Assembly (NCBI GenBank): GCA_026119935.1
Contig: JALRMH010000001.1
Span: 310,001-374,000, forward strand
From: Endothia cerciana
Lineage: Eukaryota; Ascomycota; Sordariomycetes; Diaporthales; Cryphonectriaceae
Direction: 5' to 3'
DNA: 64,000 nt
A model generated the notes under the pieces. It made no database searches. It was not told where the DNA came from and saw nothing but the letters and a program-made list of their open reading frames with translations. Shown here one piece after another: positions 32,979 to 44,500 of the stretch. The position numbers and the translations under genes were made by a program. How positions within the stretch are numbered: the stretch's first letter is position 1; each line of letters opens with the position of its first letter.

Positions 32979-34841
32979 TCACCCCCTCAGCGACGAGACA
33001 GACTCACCCGGCGACTTCAGCACTTTGATCTTGCCCCGCAGGCTGTCTCTCTTCCTCTCGGCCCTCTCCGCCCTCGTCCTCAGCCCCGCCGCGTGCCTCG
33101 CGTGGTCCAGTGTCCTCGAGAGCAGCCCCGGCGTCCCAGCTTTCGGAGACGTGCCCGTGCCCGGTGTAGGGGTGTCCGGGCTCCAGCCCGAGCCGGGGGT
33201 CGGCCCGGCGGGCTCGCCCGAGCCCCGTGAGGTCACCGAGCCGCGCTTGCCCACACCCGCAGCGGCGCTTGCGCCGGCGCCGGCCCCCGTGAAGATCCGG
33301 GCCAGCAGCGAGAGGCGCGTCGCGTTGTCCTCGGCCTCCTCGACCGCCGTCCTGATGCTGCTGGACACGGGCGGGTACGGTGTGCGCTGCGGGTGCTTCC
33401 AGGAGGACGGCGGCGGGGAGGTGGTGGCGGCGCCGAGCGGCGCCGGACTGCGGCCGCGGCGCCCGGAGAGGCCGCCGCCGTCTTTGTCCTTCCTGCGGAG
33501 GGGGCTGAGGGAGAACGGGCGCGAGGCGGACGGTGAGAGGCCCGGGTCCGGCGCGCTGCTGATACTGCCGTGGGTACTCCGCCCCGGGGCAGGGATGTCG
33601 TCAGGCCGGTAGTTGCTGCTGCTGCTCCATAGGATGCGGTCAAGGTTGGGGGATGGCGAGGGGCCTCCGCCCGCGGCCGGGCTGCTCCTGGCTATCGATG
33701 CCGCCGAGTCATGGTAGAGCTCACCGGCCGTGGGCTCCAGTTCCAGCTCGGATTCGCTTATATCGCTCGAGGACGGGCCTCCCGAATCCACATCAATCCG
33801 ATGTTGATACCAGGACTTGTGTCTTCCCTCTGCGACTGGCGTCTTCTCCTCAGGGGTCGAGGCATAAGCAGCGTGGGCTACAGATTTTCTGTTCAGATAG
33901 AGGGCGTATGCTGACGGAGGCAGAGGTTCGGGTTCATATAAGCGGTGGGCTGTTGGGAACGTCGGGGCAAACCTCGGAGCCGTGAGCGGTGTCCTCATGT
34001 CGTTTATGCTCTCAACATATGAATGTGAACAATCCAAGCCCGCCAGGTTGTCAGACATGCTGTCCGGGGACTCGTCGCCGGACATGCTTGAGCTCGCCTC
34101 GGATGAGTAGGCGGAGGTCTCCTCTTCCAGTGCGTACACCTGGCTCTGGCTTGACCTCCTCACATTGATGTCGAGACCAGTGAGCTGTCTGATCTTTGAT
34201 GAGGAGTCATGCAAAGTCGGCACGTCTGCAGAAGGGCTAGTCGTCGGGCTCATATTGCCGGTCAGCTTCAGAATCTTCTGTACGCTTGACTTGGGCTGAG
34301 GCGAGAGGATCTCATCCGGGGGCACGGTCGGGATGGCAACTCTGTTGACGGCTGGTTCCGGGAACGTGCGACGATTTGCTGGCGCCGGTCTCAAGATGGG
34401 AACGGTGGAAGTTGACCCTGTCCTGCACGTCAGCCCGGCCGGACTTGCTTCTGCCACCTGTTCCAGGAAAGCAAGCTCCGAATCTAAGCCCCACGACGTC
34501 TCAAACGCTGTAGCCGGGTGCTTTCTCTGCCTGATCCTGAGCGGGCTGATATCGAACGAGTCCAGGTGTTCGTGCAACCTGACTGAAGTGCCATGCTCCT
34601 CTGTTTCCCAGTCATAGATGAAAGGCTTGTCGCCTAGGATGCCGGCAGTCTTTGCCGTGAAGGCAAGATTCATCTCCGAGCCGATGGAGGAGGCAAGGGA
34701 TCTCCAGTGAAGCGGCAAGGGAGGCAGAGGCTTCTTTTCGTAGTCCGCATGGTTGAGAGGCGGCGAGGACAGCCCCCCCGCCGGCTCTCCCATGTCGACA
34801 CTGTCCTCCAGTTCAGCGCTGGCGGGCTCGCCCTCGTACAT
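32979..34841 (-). CDS. Predicted disordered Ser/Pro-rich protein, about 620 aa
   Basis: One long open frame without recognised domains. The start is taken at the ATG at 34841 (MYEGEPASAELEDSVDMGEP); an in-frame ATG at 34958 would add 39 residues and cannot be excluded. The N-terminal 120 residues look partly conserved (KKPLPPLPLHWRSLASSIGS, then GDKPFIYDWETEEHGTSVRL), and the middle and C-terminal parts are Ser, Pro and Gly-rich. The last 40 residues are basic and possibly helical (DHARHAAGLRTRAERAERKR, ending KIKVLKSPGESVSSLRG). KxPLPPLP is a common proline motif in fungal signalling or scaffold proteins. Length and consistent frame make it a likely real gene; function is unknown. Confidence 0.6.
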   Translation of the reverse strand: MYEGEPASAELEDSVDMGEPAGGLSSPPLNHADYEKKPLPPLPLHWRSLASSIGSEMNLAFTAKTAGILGDKPFIYDWETEEHGTSVRLHEHLDSFDISPLRIRQRKHPATAFETSWGLDSELAFLEQVAEASPAGLTCRTGSTSTVPILRPAPANRRTFPEPAVNRVAIPTVPPDEILSPQPKSSVQKILKLTGNMSPTTSPSADVPTLHDSSSKIRQLTGLDINVRRSSQSQVYALEEETSAYSSEASSSMSGDESPDSMSDNLAGLDCSHSYVESINDMRTPLTAPRFAPTFPTAHRLYEPEPLPPSAYALYLNRKSVAHAAYASTPEEKTPVAEGRHKSWYQHRIDVDSGGPSSSDISESELELEPTAGELYHDSAASIARSSPAAGGGPSPSPNLDRILWSSSSNYRPDDIPAPGRSTHGSISSAPDPGLSPSASRPFSLSPLRRKDKDGGGLSGRRGRSPAPLGAATTSPPPSSWKHPQRTPYPPVSSSIRTAVEEAEDNATRLSLLARIFTGAGAGASAAAGVGKRGSVTSRGSGEPAGPTPGSGWSPDTPTPGTGTSPKAGTPGLLSRTLDHARHAAGLRTRAERAERKRDSLRGKIKVLKSPGESVSSLRG

Positions 34842-35750
34842 TTTTTTAATTTTCGATTTTAAATTGGTGGAAAGGGGTGGGGGGTCTATGTTGACATTCT
34901 GCCAGCAATCATACCGGCCTGCTTTGCTGCTGGCCAGAAGAAGGAGACGAGAAGTCATCGTCAGCAGATTTGACCTTTATCCCACTTCGTGGTGGCCTGC
35001 ACTTCACTGGTGCCCGCGCGACCACAAAGGAGCGGTAGACAAAAGTCCGCTTTCAGCCGGATCGATCGTCACTCACGCGATGCTCGCCCGCCTGTCCGCC
35101 CCGTCTATTTTTGCCATCATAAAAGGCAGACGCCGGCCCCCTTACCGCGGCGCTCCCCGCCGAGGGCCACAAGCCTGGTGGTGCTTGTTCAGGGCCTTTG
35201 AGGTTTTGCAAAATCGTTTGCCGCGATGAGACGAGCGGCGCGCGCACTGGGGCCGTCCCAGCGCCATTGACGCGTGCGAGGCGGCTCGATGTGCGCCCCT
35301 TTGGCCTGGAACCTTGATTGAATGTCCGCCTTTGCGATCCAGGCAGTCATGTGAAAGAAGGACACAGGAGCGCATGAACATGTTATGATTCTGAAAGCCT
35401 CTATGTCCCACAGCGGATGCACCAACGGGCTGGAAGCAGGCCAGGTGGGCATAGCATGGCGTAGCATGGCGTAGCATGGCGTAGCATGGCGTAGCATGGC
35501 GCCCAATCGACCAGAAGAAAGACAGACTGACTCGGTATGCCTCCATGACAATAGATATGAACTGCTCCTGGAACTCCTTCTCCCTTGATAGTTGCAAAAC
35601 CTGGTATCGCCCCGATGCACCACATGCAACACGACAGCTTGCTATTTCCAAAAACAGCTCCGACCATGGAATCCGGTCCTTCTATCACCAGCCCGGCGCA
35701 GCCCGGCGCAGCCCTAGCGTACCGCTGTCCAGAAGGCCTTGGGAGGATTT
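34842..35750. other. Intergenic, 0.9 kb, with tandem decamer
   Basis: 5' flank of the disordered-protein gene and 3' flank of erd1. No gene supported. Confidence 0.5.
35451..35500. repeat. Tandem 10-bp repeat, five copies
   Basis: Five head-to-tail units of GTAGCATGGC; the first unit differs at one base (ATAGCATGGC). It lies about 250 nt beyond the erd1 stop codon. Confidence 0.95.
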
Positions 35751-37075
35751 TTAGTCCTCGTCCTCGTACTTCCCCTGGTAGTCGCCTAGCAGGATATCGT
35801 CCGCCTCTATGCCCGTGTGCGTGTTCCTTAGCCACTCGGTCTCGACGCGCAAGAAGATCCAGACCCACCGCCGGAACACCTCGAGTAACTCGATGATGAA
35901 GATGGAGCTCTCGAAGTCGGTGATGTGGTCCAGGTGTGGGCTGAGCTTCAGCGACCACGTACAGCGCAGCATGAAGTCCATGGCGATGACCATGTAGTAC
36001 GTCGGGGGCCCGTTCCCCATCATCAGCCTCCTCCTCAGCCCAAACGCATGGTCCGGCGCGTTTCGCTCCCTGGCCCCCGAGAACAGCGTCAGGTCCCAGT
36101 CCTTTGCGACGTCCCAGTAGAAGCTGTAGAGACTGTTCACCAGGCACGCGACGACCCAGGCACGGTACAGCCCCGCGCGCCGGGCGTCATGCTCGGCCGT
36201 GTCGGGCAGGTTCCTCTGCAGGGCGCTGAAGATGATCACCGGGAACGAGGTCGCATACTTTGTCGCGTTGGCCAGGTGCTGCCCGCCCCAGCCCACGCTC
36301 TCCTTGTACGGCGCGCGGCGCACGCGGAAGTACTCGATCAGGCACTGCCGGAACCGGATCAGGTACGGCGCCGCCATGATCAGAGGCACCAGCACGCGCC
36401 CGCCGCAGTTCCGGTCCGGGTGGTCGGTCGCGCTGCCGGCCGCGCCGTGGAAGAACATCATGCAGATGCACACAAACAGGTCGCCCATGACCTTCGCGTA
36501 GGAGGTGAGCACGTCGGCCAGCAGGATGTCGCCGAACTTGCCATCGCCTGCCTGGGCGAGGCCGCCGATGCTAACGCGCCTGAGGGTGGAGAGGAGCCGG
36601 CCGCGGCCGCCGTGGCTGAGGGAGAAGGACCGCAGGGGGAGGGCGAAGAGGAGGGCGAGGACGAGGAGGTAGGCCATGGGCAGCCAGTCGTAGTAGACGA
36701 CGAGGGCCGGATCGCGGTGGGAGAAGAGCCAGAAGGTGACGATCGAGATGGCGAACGTCGCAGAGAGGGCGGCCGCGAGGCGGTAGGTGGAGAGGTGGTG
36801 CGGTGGGTGCGAGGCGGACGGCCGTGATGGGTACCGGATGAGCGAGGGCACGTCAATCTTGCGGTCGTAGAGGTAGTGCAGGTTAACGCCCCATCCCCAG
36901 ACGGCTGCGCGCGCGCGCTTGTCAGTACGACCTATACACGCGCCGGGCTGGGCCGGGGCTGAGGGAGAGAGGGGCCCGACTCACCGAGCACCACGATGAA
37001 GGCGACGCGGTATGGCAGGGGAAAGGTGAGGCTGAAGGAGTCGAGCTGCGGCTCGACCGCCGGATCGCCGTCCAT
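35751..37075 (-). CDS. erd1: Erd1-like EXS-domain membrane protein, 414 aa
   Basis: EXS-family membrane protein related to yeast Erd1, a Golgi protein needed to retain ER lumenal proteins and to recycle phosphate released by glycosylation. Exons: 37075-36985 and 36904-35751, phase 1, with an 80-nt intron ending in a GCGCGCGCGCAG acceptor. Splicing gives the N-terminus MDGDPAVEPQLDSFSLTFPL followed by VWGWGVNLHYLYDRKIDVPS, the conserved start of this group. Several membrane helices follow (LAAALSATFAISIVTFWLFS, AYLLVLALLFALPLRSF). The EXS core includes RFRQCLIEYFRVRRAPY, HLANATKYATSFPVIIFSAL, LVNSLYSFYWDVAKDWDLTL and MLRCTWSLKLSPHLDHI. RRWVWIFLRVETEW sits near the end, as in the family. It is divergent from pex10, sharing a 479-bp promoter region. 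Confidence 0.9.
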
Positions 37076-37554
37076 CTTGCGAGCCTGTGTCCTCCTATAT
37101 TTCCCAGTCTGGTGAGGTCATATACATGGATCATCGGCCGCTGGCTCGTCCGCGAGCCCTCTGCGCCCCTCCAGAGGTGTCCAGTTGCGTGCGCTGTCGA
37201 GCCTAGGGATGGAGGCACTTGAGAGCATAGTGCGTGTACATACGGTTGAAGCGTTGTTGCAGATTAAAAGGAGCCACATAATTCTAGGGGCCGCACGTCA
37301 TTGCCCGGCAGTGGCCGAGCCCCCCCCTGTCTCGCCCTCCGTTTAGTGAGTGGGTCGGCCTCCCCCAGCTTCTCTGCCGAGGCAAGTCCATGCTGCTGCT
37401 CCTCCTCCTCCTCCTCCAGAGCCGGCGTCCAGAGGGCAACAGGTAGTGGGACCCTTCACCTTCCAGCACCCCTCGCATCCTACGTGGGCATACGCACAGA
37501 CCAAAGCCTCACATCCGGCATGTAGACGAGAGCCCGGCCAGGAGGTGTCACAAG
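37076..37554. promoter_or_regulatory. Shared divergent promoter region, erd1 / pex10
   Basis: 479 bp separate the two start codons, so both promoters must lie here. A CTCCTCCTCCTCCTCCTCC-type pyrimidine tract lies at about 37400-37418, on the pex10 side. No specific factor site is claimed. Confidence 0.5.
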
Positions 37555-38796
37555 ATGGTTTCCTCAAGCCCGGCGCAGTCGGCGTCAAGCACGACCTCCT
37601 CCCCGTTCCCCTTCGCGACCGCGCCCGATATCATCCGCGCGCACCAGAAGGATGCCTACTTCCAGGGCCTCCTCGCCAACCAGCTCGTCGACCTCCACCG
37701 GCGCCTGCTCGGCGCACGCTCCTCACACGCCTGGGCGAACGAGTCGCGCACCGCAGCCGACCTGCTGTACCTGTGCCTGACCACGCTCCTGGGCAACCGG
37801 ACGCTCGGCGAGGAATACTGCGACCTGGTCCAGGTGGACGCGCCCCCGGGCCCCTCCGGTGGCCGGGACGCAGAGGCCGGGGCGGTATCGACCGCGGCCG
37901 GAGCAGGTCCGAGGCTGCCGTCCCTCCGTCGCCGGTCGGCCTACATCACCCTCTCCGTCCTCCTGCCCTACGCACTCTCGCGCCTGCTCCCCGCCGTCCG
38001 CGCTCGGCTGCGCGCCCGCCTCGAGGCCCGCCTCGCGGCCCTCAAGCGCAGGCACAGGTCCGCCACCCTCGAGTACCGCGCCAAGCGCTACCTGCTCGCG
38101 CACCTCGCCGACATCACGTCCGGCGCGCACATCCGGGCCGCCGTGCTGGCCACGTTCTACTTCACGGGCGCGTACTACTCCCTCTCGAAGCGCCTGGCCG
38201 GCCTCCGCTACGTCTTCACGCGCAGGCTCCCCGAGCACCCCGCCGGCGCCGGCGCGGACGGCCGGGCCGGGTACGAGGTGCTGGGCGTGCTGCTCGTCGT
38301 CCAGCTCGCGGTGCAGGCGTACCTGCACGTCCGGTCCACCCTGGCCGGCGCGGGCGGGGAGGCGGGCGTCGAGGCCGCGATCCGGGAGAGGGCCTTCGGG
38401 CCGCCCGGCGGTGGCGCCGCGGCGGTGGACGTGAGCCTGGACCACGAGTTCAGCTACAGCGGGAACAATGACCTGCTGCTCAACACGGGCACGCCAGGCG
38501 GCGCCGGGCGGAGGGGTATGGCGGCGATCGGGAGGATGGCCCATACGCCTGTGCCCGAGGGCGGCGGCGCGGCGAGGTACGACCTGAGTGATGACGGGGT
38601 GCTGGGCTGGATCAGGGGGCGGTCGCAGAGGAAGTGCACGCTGTGCCTGGAGGAGCTGAAGGACCCGTCGGCGACGGGGTGCGGCCATGTCTTCTGCTGG
38701 ACGTGCATCGGGGATTGGGTGAGGGAGAAGCCCGAGTGTCCGCTCTGTAGGCGGGAGGTGATGGTGCAGCACATATTGCCGTTGAGAGCGGTGTGA
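37555..38796 (+). CDS. pex10: Peroxin-10, RING ubiquitin ligase of the peroxisome, 413 aa
   Basis: Pex10 is a RING-finger ubiquitin ligase of the peroxisomal membrane that, with Pex2 and Pex12, ubiquitinates the import receptor Pex5. Single exon. The N-terminal Pex2/Pex12-like domain shows PDIIRAHQKDAYFQGLLANQ, LYLCLTTLLGNRTLGEEYCD, LSVLLPYALSRLLP, HIRAAVLATFYFTGAYYSLS and KRLAGLRYVFTRR, all typical of Pex10. The C-terminal C3HC4 RING (about residues 360-400) reads CTLCLEEL, GCGHVFCWTCIGDW and CPLC with all eight zinc ligands present. The protein ends LPLRAV after the RING, as in the family. An Ala/Gly/Pro-rich insert near residues 100-120 is not usual but is in frame. Confidence 0.95.
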   Translation: MVSSSPAQSASSTTSSPFPFATAPDIIRAHQKDAYFQGLLANQLVDLHRRLLGARSSHAWANESRTAADLLYLCLTTLLGNRTLGEEYCDLVQVDAPPGPSGGRDAEAGAVSTAAGAGPRLPSLRRRSAYITLSVLLPYALSRLLPAVRARLRARLEARLAALKRRHRSATLEYRAKRYLLAHLADITSGAHIRAAVLATFYFTGAYYSLSKRLAGLRYVFTRRLPEHPAGAGADGRAGYEVLGVLLVVQLAVQAYLHVRSTLAGAGGEAGVEAAIRERAFGPPGGGAAAVDVSLDHEFSYSGNNDLLLNTGTPGGAGRRGMAAIGRMAHTPVPEGGGAARYDLSDDGVLGWIRGRSQRKCTLCLEELKDPSATGCGHVFCWTCIGDWVREKPECPLCRREVMVQHILPLRAV

Positions 38797-39627
38797 CTCG
38801 GGTGGTCAGGTCTCTGAGCGTCATGCCGCGGCGGGATAGAGGATGATTTCAGGAGGCGTGATGAGGCAGCATACGGACGTCGTGCGAGGCTCGTGAGATG
38901 TTTAACTGTCAAGCTCAGCGCGGCGAGTCAAGCCTATGGGCCCGTACGAGTCGGTCAGTTCGGAGTATGTGGTAGGGCTATTGTTTGGTCGTCAATGGCT
39001 TGGGATCCCGGTACGTCACATATGCATGGCTGAGGAGGCATGTACGGTGTCATGAAGACGATGTGAGCTTCATATGCTTGTAAGTAAGCTTATAGGACAG
39101 CATCGGAATCGAACGTAGCGCGCCGTGCCCAGAGACCAAGCCGCCGCCCATTTTCCTTCCTCCTCTATGTGCCCCAGGTAGTCCAGCCGAGGAGCGGATC
39201 CATTAAGCCCTCTTCCACCGGTAGCAGAACACAGACAAAGGAGATGGACGGTGTTGTCCAAATGAAGGGGGATGATTCCGTTCGTATCCATCCATCCAGG
39301 GTATGTTTATTCCCCCCACCCCCCCCACCGGGCGTAAGCGTTACAGAGAGCCTACTTGTATGCTCCCTCCGCTCATGCAACCCAAACAGACATGTACTCA
39401 CTTCCAACTCGGGCACAGCGAGTTGAGGTATCATTATTGCCTTCCCATCTGGCTCCAGAAACTCCGCGTTACACCAAATCAAGTCAGATCCGGGAACGCC
39501 TCGTCGCATGTATGCAAAGCAACCACACATGATCCAATCCCTGTTGCTACTTTCGCTCGCTCGCCCGCCCGCCCGCCCGCTGTTGTGATTCATGGGGCGT
39601 GAATAACCCGCTCCCATCATCTCTAGG
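38797..39627. other. Intergenic, 0.8 kb, convergent 3' flanks
   Basis: Between pex10 (+) and the LYAR-type gene (-). Contains a short CGCC tandem run near 39557-39580. No gene supported. Confidence 0.5.
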
Positions 39628-41589
39628 TCAGATCGAGAACAGTACAATCTCGCCCCTGTCGTTCTTCCTCATCCGCAGCGACCTGAAGAGCTCCTTCTCC
39701 TCCAGGGGCTTCGGCAGCGCGTCGCCCGCACCGCTACGCTCGCGGCGGAACCGCTTGAGTGCCTTGTTGAAGCTGCACCCGCGCTCGCTCTCGGGGCCTT
39801 TGTTGACCATGCTGAAGAACAGGTCGGCACGATGGCCGAACAAGACCATGGCGCCGGCTCCGCTCCGGCTGTCTCTTTCGTGGGTGGACTCGTCCTTGTA
39901 CCCCAGCAGCTTCGGCTCTTTGGCATTTTCCAGGCGCTTGGGTCGGTGATGAGAGTGGCGCTTCTTGCTGGAGGTCGTCGTGGTGCTCGCCATGGACTTG
40001 CGCTTGTTGGCCTTGCTGGTCGGGTTGGAGGTCCCCGAGCTGGTGAGCATGGACATGAGGTTGTTTCCGATGCCGCTTACCGGGCGGCTGGACCGGTGGT
40101 GCTTGGAATGCTTGGACTTCTTCAAGGGACTGGCGGGCGTCTCGCCAAACTCGCCGCCAGATCCGGAGTAGTCAGGTGACGGGGGAAACGTGTGAGGCCG
40201 GCTCATCATGCGAGAGATACCGCCCGTGAGGCCGGAGTGAAGAACGGGCGCATCGGGCATCTCGAGATCGTGGGTATCGACGTGTAGCCGCTTCCTCTTC
40301 TTGTCCTTCTTGCCATCCCTGTCCGACCTCTTGCGCTCCCTGGTGGACCTGGGCATGGGCGTATCGAACGTGACACCCGCCGGGATCGGACCAGTCCCGT
40401 AGGAGATCAAGGCCTCGTCGTCTGCCATCATCTCCAGATCGAGGTCGTCAAAGGTCTTGGTCTCCTCGAAGCGGACCAGCTGGTTCTGCTCGCTGGGCTC
40501 TGCCTCCGAAGGGCCAGGAGCCGATGGTAGTGCAACAGCGGACGCGGTCGGGGTCGCGTTCACCATGTACTCGAAGACGTTGATATCACTGGGCATCGGT
40601 GGGCTTGGCGCCCGAGGCGGTGGGTTGGCCGCAGCGTCCCACCCTTCGTAATCAGGGACATCCTCGACGTACGCTCGGTGGGCCATGTTGTCGTTATTGC
40701 CGCTATTCTGCGCGGACGCTGTGTTGCGGTCCGTGGTCTTTGCCTTCTTGTTCTTGTAAAGGGCGCCCTGATACTTTTGTTCCTCTGTCATGCAACTCTG
40801 GGAGCTGATCAGCATTGGGTTGCGCTTGCCGCCATGTGTGTGTGGCTCTCCCGCGTAACGTTGGGCGTCATACCGTGTGTGAGCGATAATCGGTGCCGTG
40901 GAAATGGACCATGCAATCAATGCAAGTGAATGTGGCGCCTCGACAACGATTCCGGTGAGGATCGAGTTTCTTCTTGGTTAGGACATCGCCGCAGGCTGCG
41001 TTCGGGGGGGGACGAGGGAGGTCAGCTTGGGAGTCTGGTGGTCGAACTGGCAGAGGGATGCAGGAAAGGGAGGGAACGCTGGGGAGAGGTGTGACATGAA
41101 GCCCGAAGATGGCGTGTCCCGAAGGGGTGTGTGTGTGTGTGTGTGTCTGGGAAAGGATATATTGGAATTGGGATTGTCATAGCACGGCTTTTAGCAGAGA
41201 CATGGCCTCAGACGGAAAGGGGCAGCTGGAGGGAGGACTGGGGTGACGGGAATGTGACAGAGGGTGTGTGACATCAAGGTCAGGCATGGGCATGACATTG
41301 GACTGCAGCCAAGATGATGCACCCTCCAGGGCTGGAAGGGACTGGCTGAATGGGAATGGAAATCCGGGGGAGGGGGATGATGGAGGTGGGGTGTGTGTAG
41401 TAATGGCTCTCCCGGTAGGATCTGCGATAAGACGCGACAGGAAGCAGCCCACCATGCCACAACAATAGTGGCACTAGACCGGAATCAAGTGACAAAGAGG
41501 ATTGTGTTGATCTGGTGATGGGCTAGATGCCAGGATGTCGTGACTCTTGCCTGAGGGTGTGGCTTACCTTCGCACTGAAAGCTCACCAT
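39628..41589 (-). CDS. LYAR-type C2HC zinc-finger nucleolar protein, 437 aa
   Basis: Fungal member of the LYAR family, nucleolar zinc-finger proteins linked to cell growth and rRNA synthesis in animals. Exons: 41589-41568 (22 nt), 40995-40874, 40797-39628; phases agree. The tiny first exon encodes MVSFQCE, and joining it to exon 2 rebuilds the paired LYAR fingers: CxxC in QCEACGDVLTKKKLD, H and C in PHRNRCRGATF, then TCIDCMVHFHGTDYRSH and SCMTEEQKYQGALYK. The remaining 350 residues are mostly disordered and basic with likely nuclear localisation signals (RERKRSDRDGKKDKKRKRL, PLKKSKHSKHHRSS). The conserved C-terminal block is KALKRFRRERS to KPLEEKELFRSLRMRKNDRG. Intron 1 is 572 nt, long for this genome. 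Confidence 0.92.
41127..41146. repeat. (GT)10 microsatellite in LYAR intron 1
   Basis: Ten GT units in the long first intron of the LYAR-type gene; further GT-rich sequence occurs at 41385-41398. Confidence 0.9.
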
Positions 41590-44500
41590 CCTGGCCGTGG
41601 GCTTGGGGGGGAGGGGGGGGAACTCGGTGGGAAACCGGTTGTTGTTTGTCGCGACTCTGCTCTGTCTGTTGTGCAGCGTGGGCGGGACGGTGATTGGCAC
41701 GCGGTCTGAGGTATGCAGCGAATGACGGACGAGGCGTGTTGATGTTTGACTGGACGGGCGGGCTGCTCTCCGGCAGGTTTGCCTCCTGCTTCGGTCTCGC
41801 CTGCTGTTTGTTGGCCTGCAGGCGATCCGCGACCGATGCGTGATGCTCTCTTGGTCCTTCTCCCCACGGGTGGGATCGCCAACAGAGACAGTTCGCCACA
41901 GATAGCAATAACACCACGGAACGAGCGAGCCTGGGATGTTCTCGACTGCAGGGAATCGTATGCACGGAGAGTGTCGGGGGCGGCTGCGGCTGCGGCAGAT
42001 CAGGCTCTCAGCCAGGTCCTGTCAGGTGCCGGTGACGCGCGCCGCTGCAGGTTCTGTAGATATATTTGTCGCCCTGCAGCAGGAGGGCAGAGGATTGGCT
42101 CCTGACGACGACAGATGAGACCGCGAGCGATGAACGGCGCGACCAGTCAGGAAACGGTTGGCTGCCCTTGACGGTTGTTAACTGAGCTGAGGCCTTGGGT
42201 GCGGGAGAGACTGCCTCGCGGGCACGATTTTTCTAGGGTGCGAGCAGGGAGATAGAACATACACCCACCCGGTGCGTGCTGGTGATGAGATGTGGGGTCG
42301 CGACGAGGCAGGACGAGGGAGACCTTGCACAACTTTATGCGACCTCCTCCTGTGGTTTGGCGTGGCTTCCCTGAACTCTGATAAGAGGAACCACCCGAGC
42401 TCGTTCTTCGTCTGCGCGACGTATGAAAGGTGAGTTCGTCGTAGTGGTCAAGGTCCCGGGGTCAATGTTGACAGGTTGGAAAGAAGCTGAAATTTCTGCG
42501 TTGTCCGGGTTGTCATGCACGTCAACTCGCCTTGGGACCAGGAAGCGAAGAGTAACGCTACCTAAGCCCCCCTGCTTCACACTCCCTGCCGGGCTCGATC
42601 AAGTATCATGCCAGCATGTGCCATGTTCATGCAGCACCATGTCCGCCTCGCACGCCCTCACATGCTACTGAAGATCTATCTAGTAACCTCGAACTTCATG
42701 TCGGGGCACGTCAACCCAGAACGAGTTCTTCGAAGGTAGTAGCACGCCAGCTGCCTGTATCCGTGTGGAAGCATGGACCGACACTGGGCACAAGATTTTG
42801 TTGAGGGGGGCGTGCAGTCTAAGCCGTGCTGCAGGTTTGACGTGGTCCCAGTATAACCACCTTGAAACCTCCTTAGGGTCCTGTCGAGACAACGCATTCG
42901 GCGGGACTTCTCGGAGGGCAATCTCCATTGCAACAAACGAGACTCAATGGATCGAATTTTTCGGTATCATGGCCACTCCACAATGCGATCCCTATGGGCT
43001 ACCATCAAATAGTACTGCCTCTCGTGTGCCCCTCGACTCCGCGGCGGTTAGGTGATGCACAATGGCGCTTCCCGCTAGGGACACCCTCCAGCTTCTTCGA
43101 GGCTAGGGCGAAACGCAACAGACGCGTTGTCGATTGGCTGCCGAGCCTAATTAAAGACTGCATGCCCGAGCTCGGTGTCCGGGGGCGTGAGCGTAGCCAG
43201 ACAGGCAGACAGACATCCTTTCTATATATATCTCGAAGCTCCGGCTCCTTTTCCATGGGAGGAAGAGGGGATATTCATGGTGCTCCTGATCGATCATGAC
43301 GGCCGTGATGGGTTTGAGAACGAGCCACGAGGGAGCGTCGCCCCCTGGTCCCGGACCGAGTACTAGCTAGGATTTTCATCGTCGCGCGGGCAAAATCTGC
43401 GAACATCCATCCGTACCAGCATCAGGACCTTGATGACAAGCGAGGCCAGTCGTTCATGTCATATCGCCCGTCAATTTCTCTGCGGTGTCGAAAAGAACCC
43501 GGGGGGGGGGGGGGTGGGGACGTAGATACACATCAGAGCATGAGAGGTATTGTTCTCGGTATTGCAGATTGGGGGCAGGCGAACTGTTCAAAGGGTCTAG
43601 TTCGCCTTAAAGATCGCGTCTTTCGTGTCGGCAATGTCTCACTTCGTCTTATTGGTTCGCCTCGCAGATGGATAGAATGTTACCCGCGAGATTGCAGGTG
43701 GCGTATTAAGCAAGGACGAGATATGCCCCTCATCTCAGAAGACACAGCTGCCGAGATCAGGGCGGACCCAGGAGTGATGGGAGAGGATATCTTATGCGGA
43801 AGGCGACTAGTCTGGCCTCGGCCAAGGGTGGCCACTCGGCCCCAGGGAATGATACCACGACGGCCGACTAGACATACTGTACGAGACGGCAAAGACACCT
43901 GGCTCCGAGAGGGAGATCTCAAGGGGGGCCCTCGATGCACAAGTTCTCAGGAGACGTTGGTGGCGCATTGTATCGGAACCGGCAATCGTCAAGAGATGAG
44001 CTGTCTCAAAGGCTCATCCCAACCAAAGCTGGGTGATGGTCCCCCTCTTCTAGCTGACGTTCAAGATTCAACCGAGATCTGGTCTCTTCTCGCCGTGGGC
44101 TGCCAGAGGACGAATCCACCAATGATGGTAATGGTGAATCCCAGTTAAAGGACCCGCCGGACGACGAGGGCTGACGGGATGAGAGACGGCGCTGGGATGA
44201 GCAGGGATAGCGTTTCAGGTCGTGCACTAGGAAAACACTCCGGCGCAGAAGACGCCGTAGCTCGCCGTAGCGACTGTATCAAAAGGGCGGATGGTAATAT
44301 GCCAGCATAATTATGACATGCGCCATCATCCAGTCTTTCAACTTTCGTTTTGGAGAGCCGCCGGGCCCTCACCCACTGAGCCATTAGGGCATTGTGAAGA
44401 CACCAGGCCTTCGGGTGACCTTTCGCCGGACGAGGGCCAGGATGGTGCTCAGCCTTATCAGCCACTGGGTTTAGTCAGTTGCCACGGCTGAGCGGGGATA

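Noticed and set aside
35925..36827. 300-codon plus-strand frame
   Set aside because: Antisense shadow of erd1; the sequence is a Val/Gly/Arg/Glu-rich artefact with no domain, while the minus strand gives a clear EXS protein.
37350..38471. 373-codon plus frame overlapping pex10
   Set aside because: Out-of-frame shadow of pex10, Pro/Arg/Ala-rich throughout; pex10 has all its domain motifs in the other frame.
43456..44148. 230-codon plus frame in the gene-free region
   Set aside because: No domain, biased composition and no splice context; overlaps minus frames of similar quality.
44330..44400. tRNA-like stretch on the minus strand (GGCTCAGTGGG, then a CTCCAAAA loop)
   Set aside because: It has an A-box-like part but no B box (GGTTCGANTCC) and no matching acceptor stem; at most a degenerate tRNA fragment.
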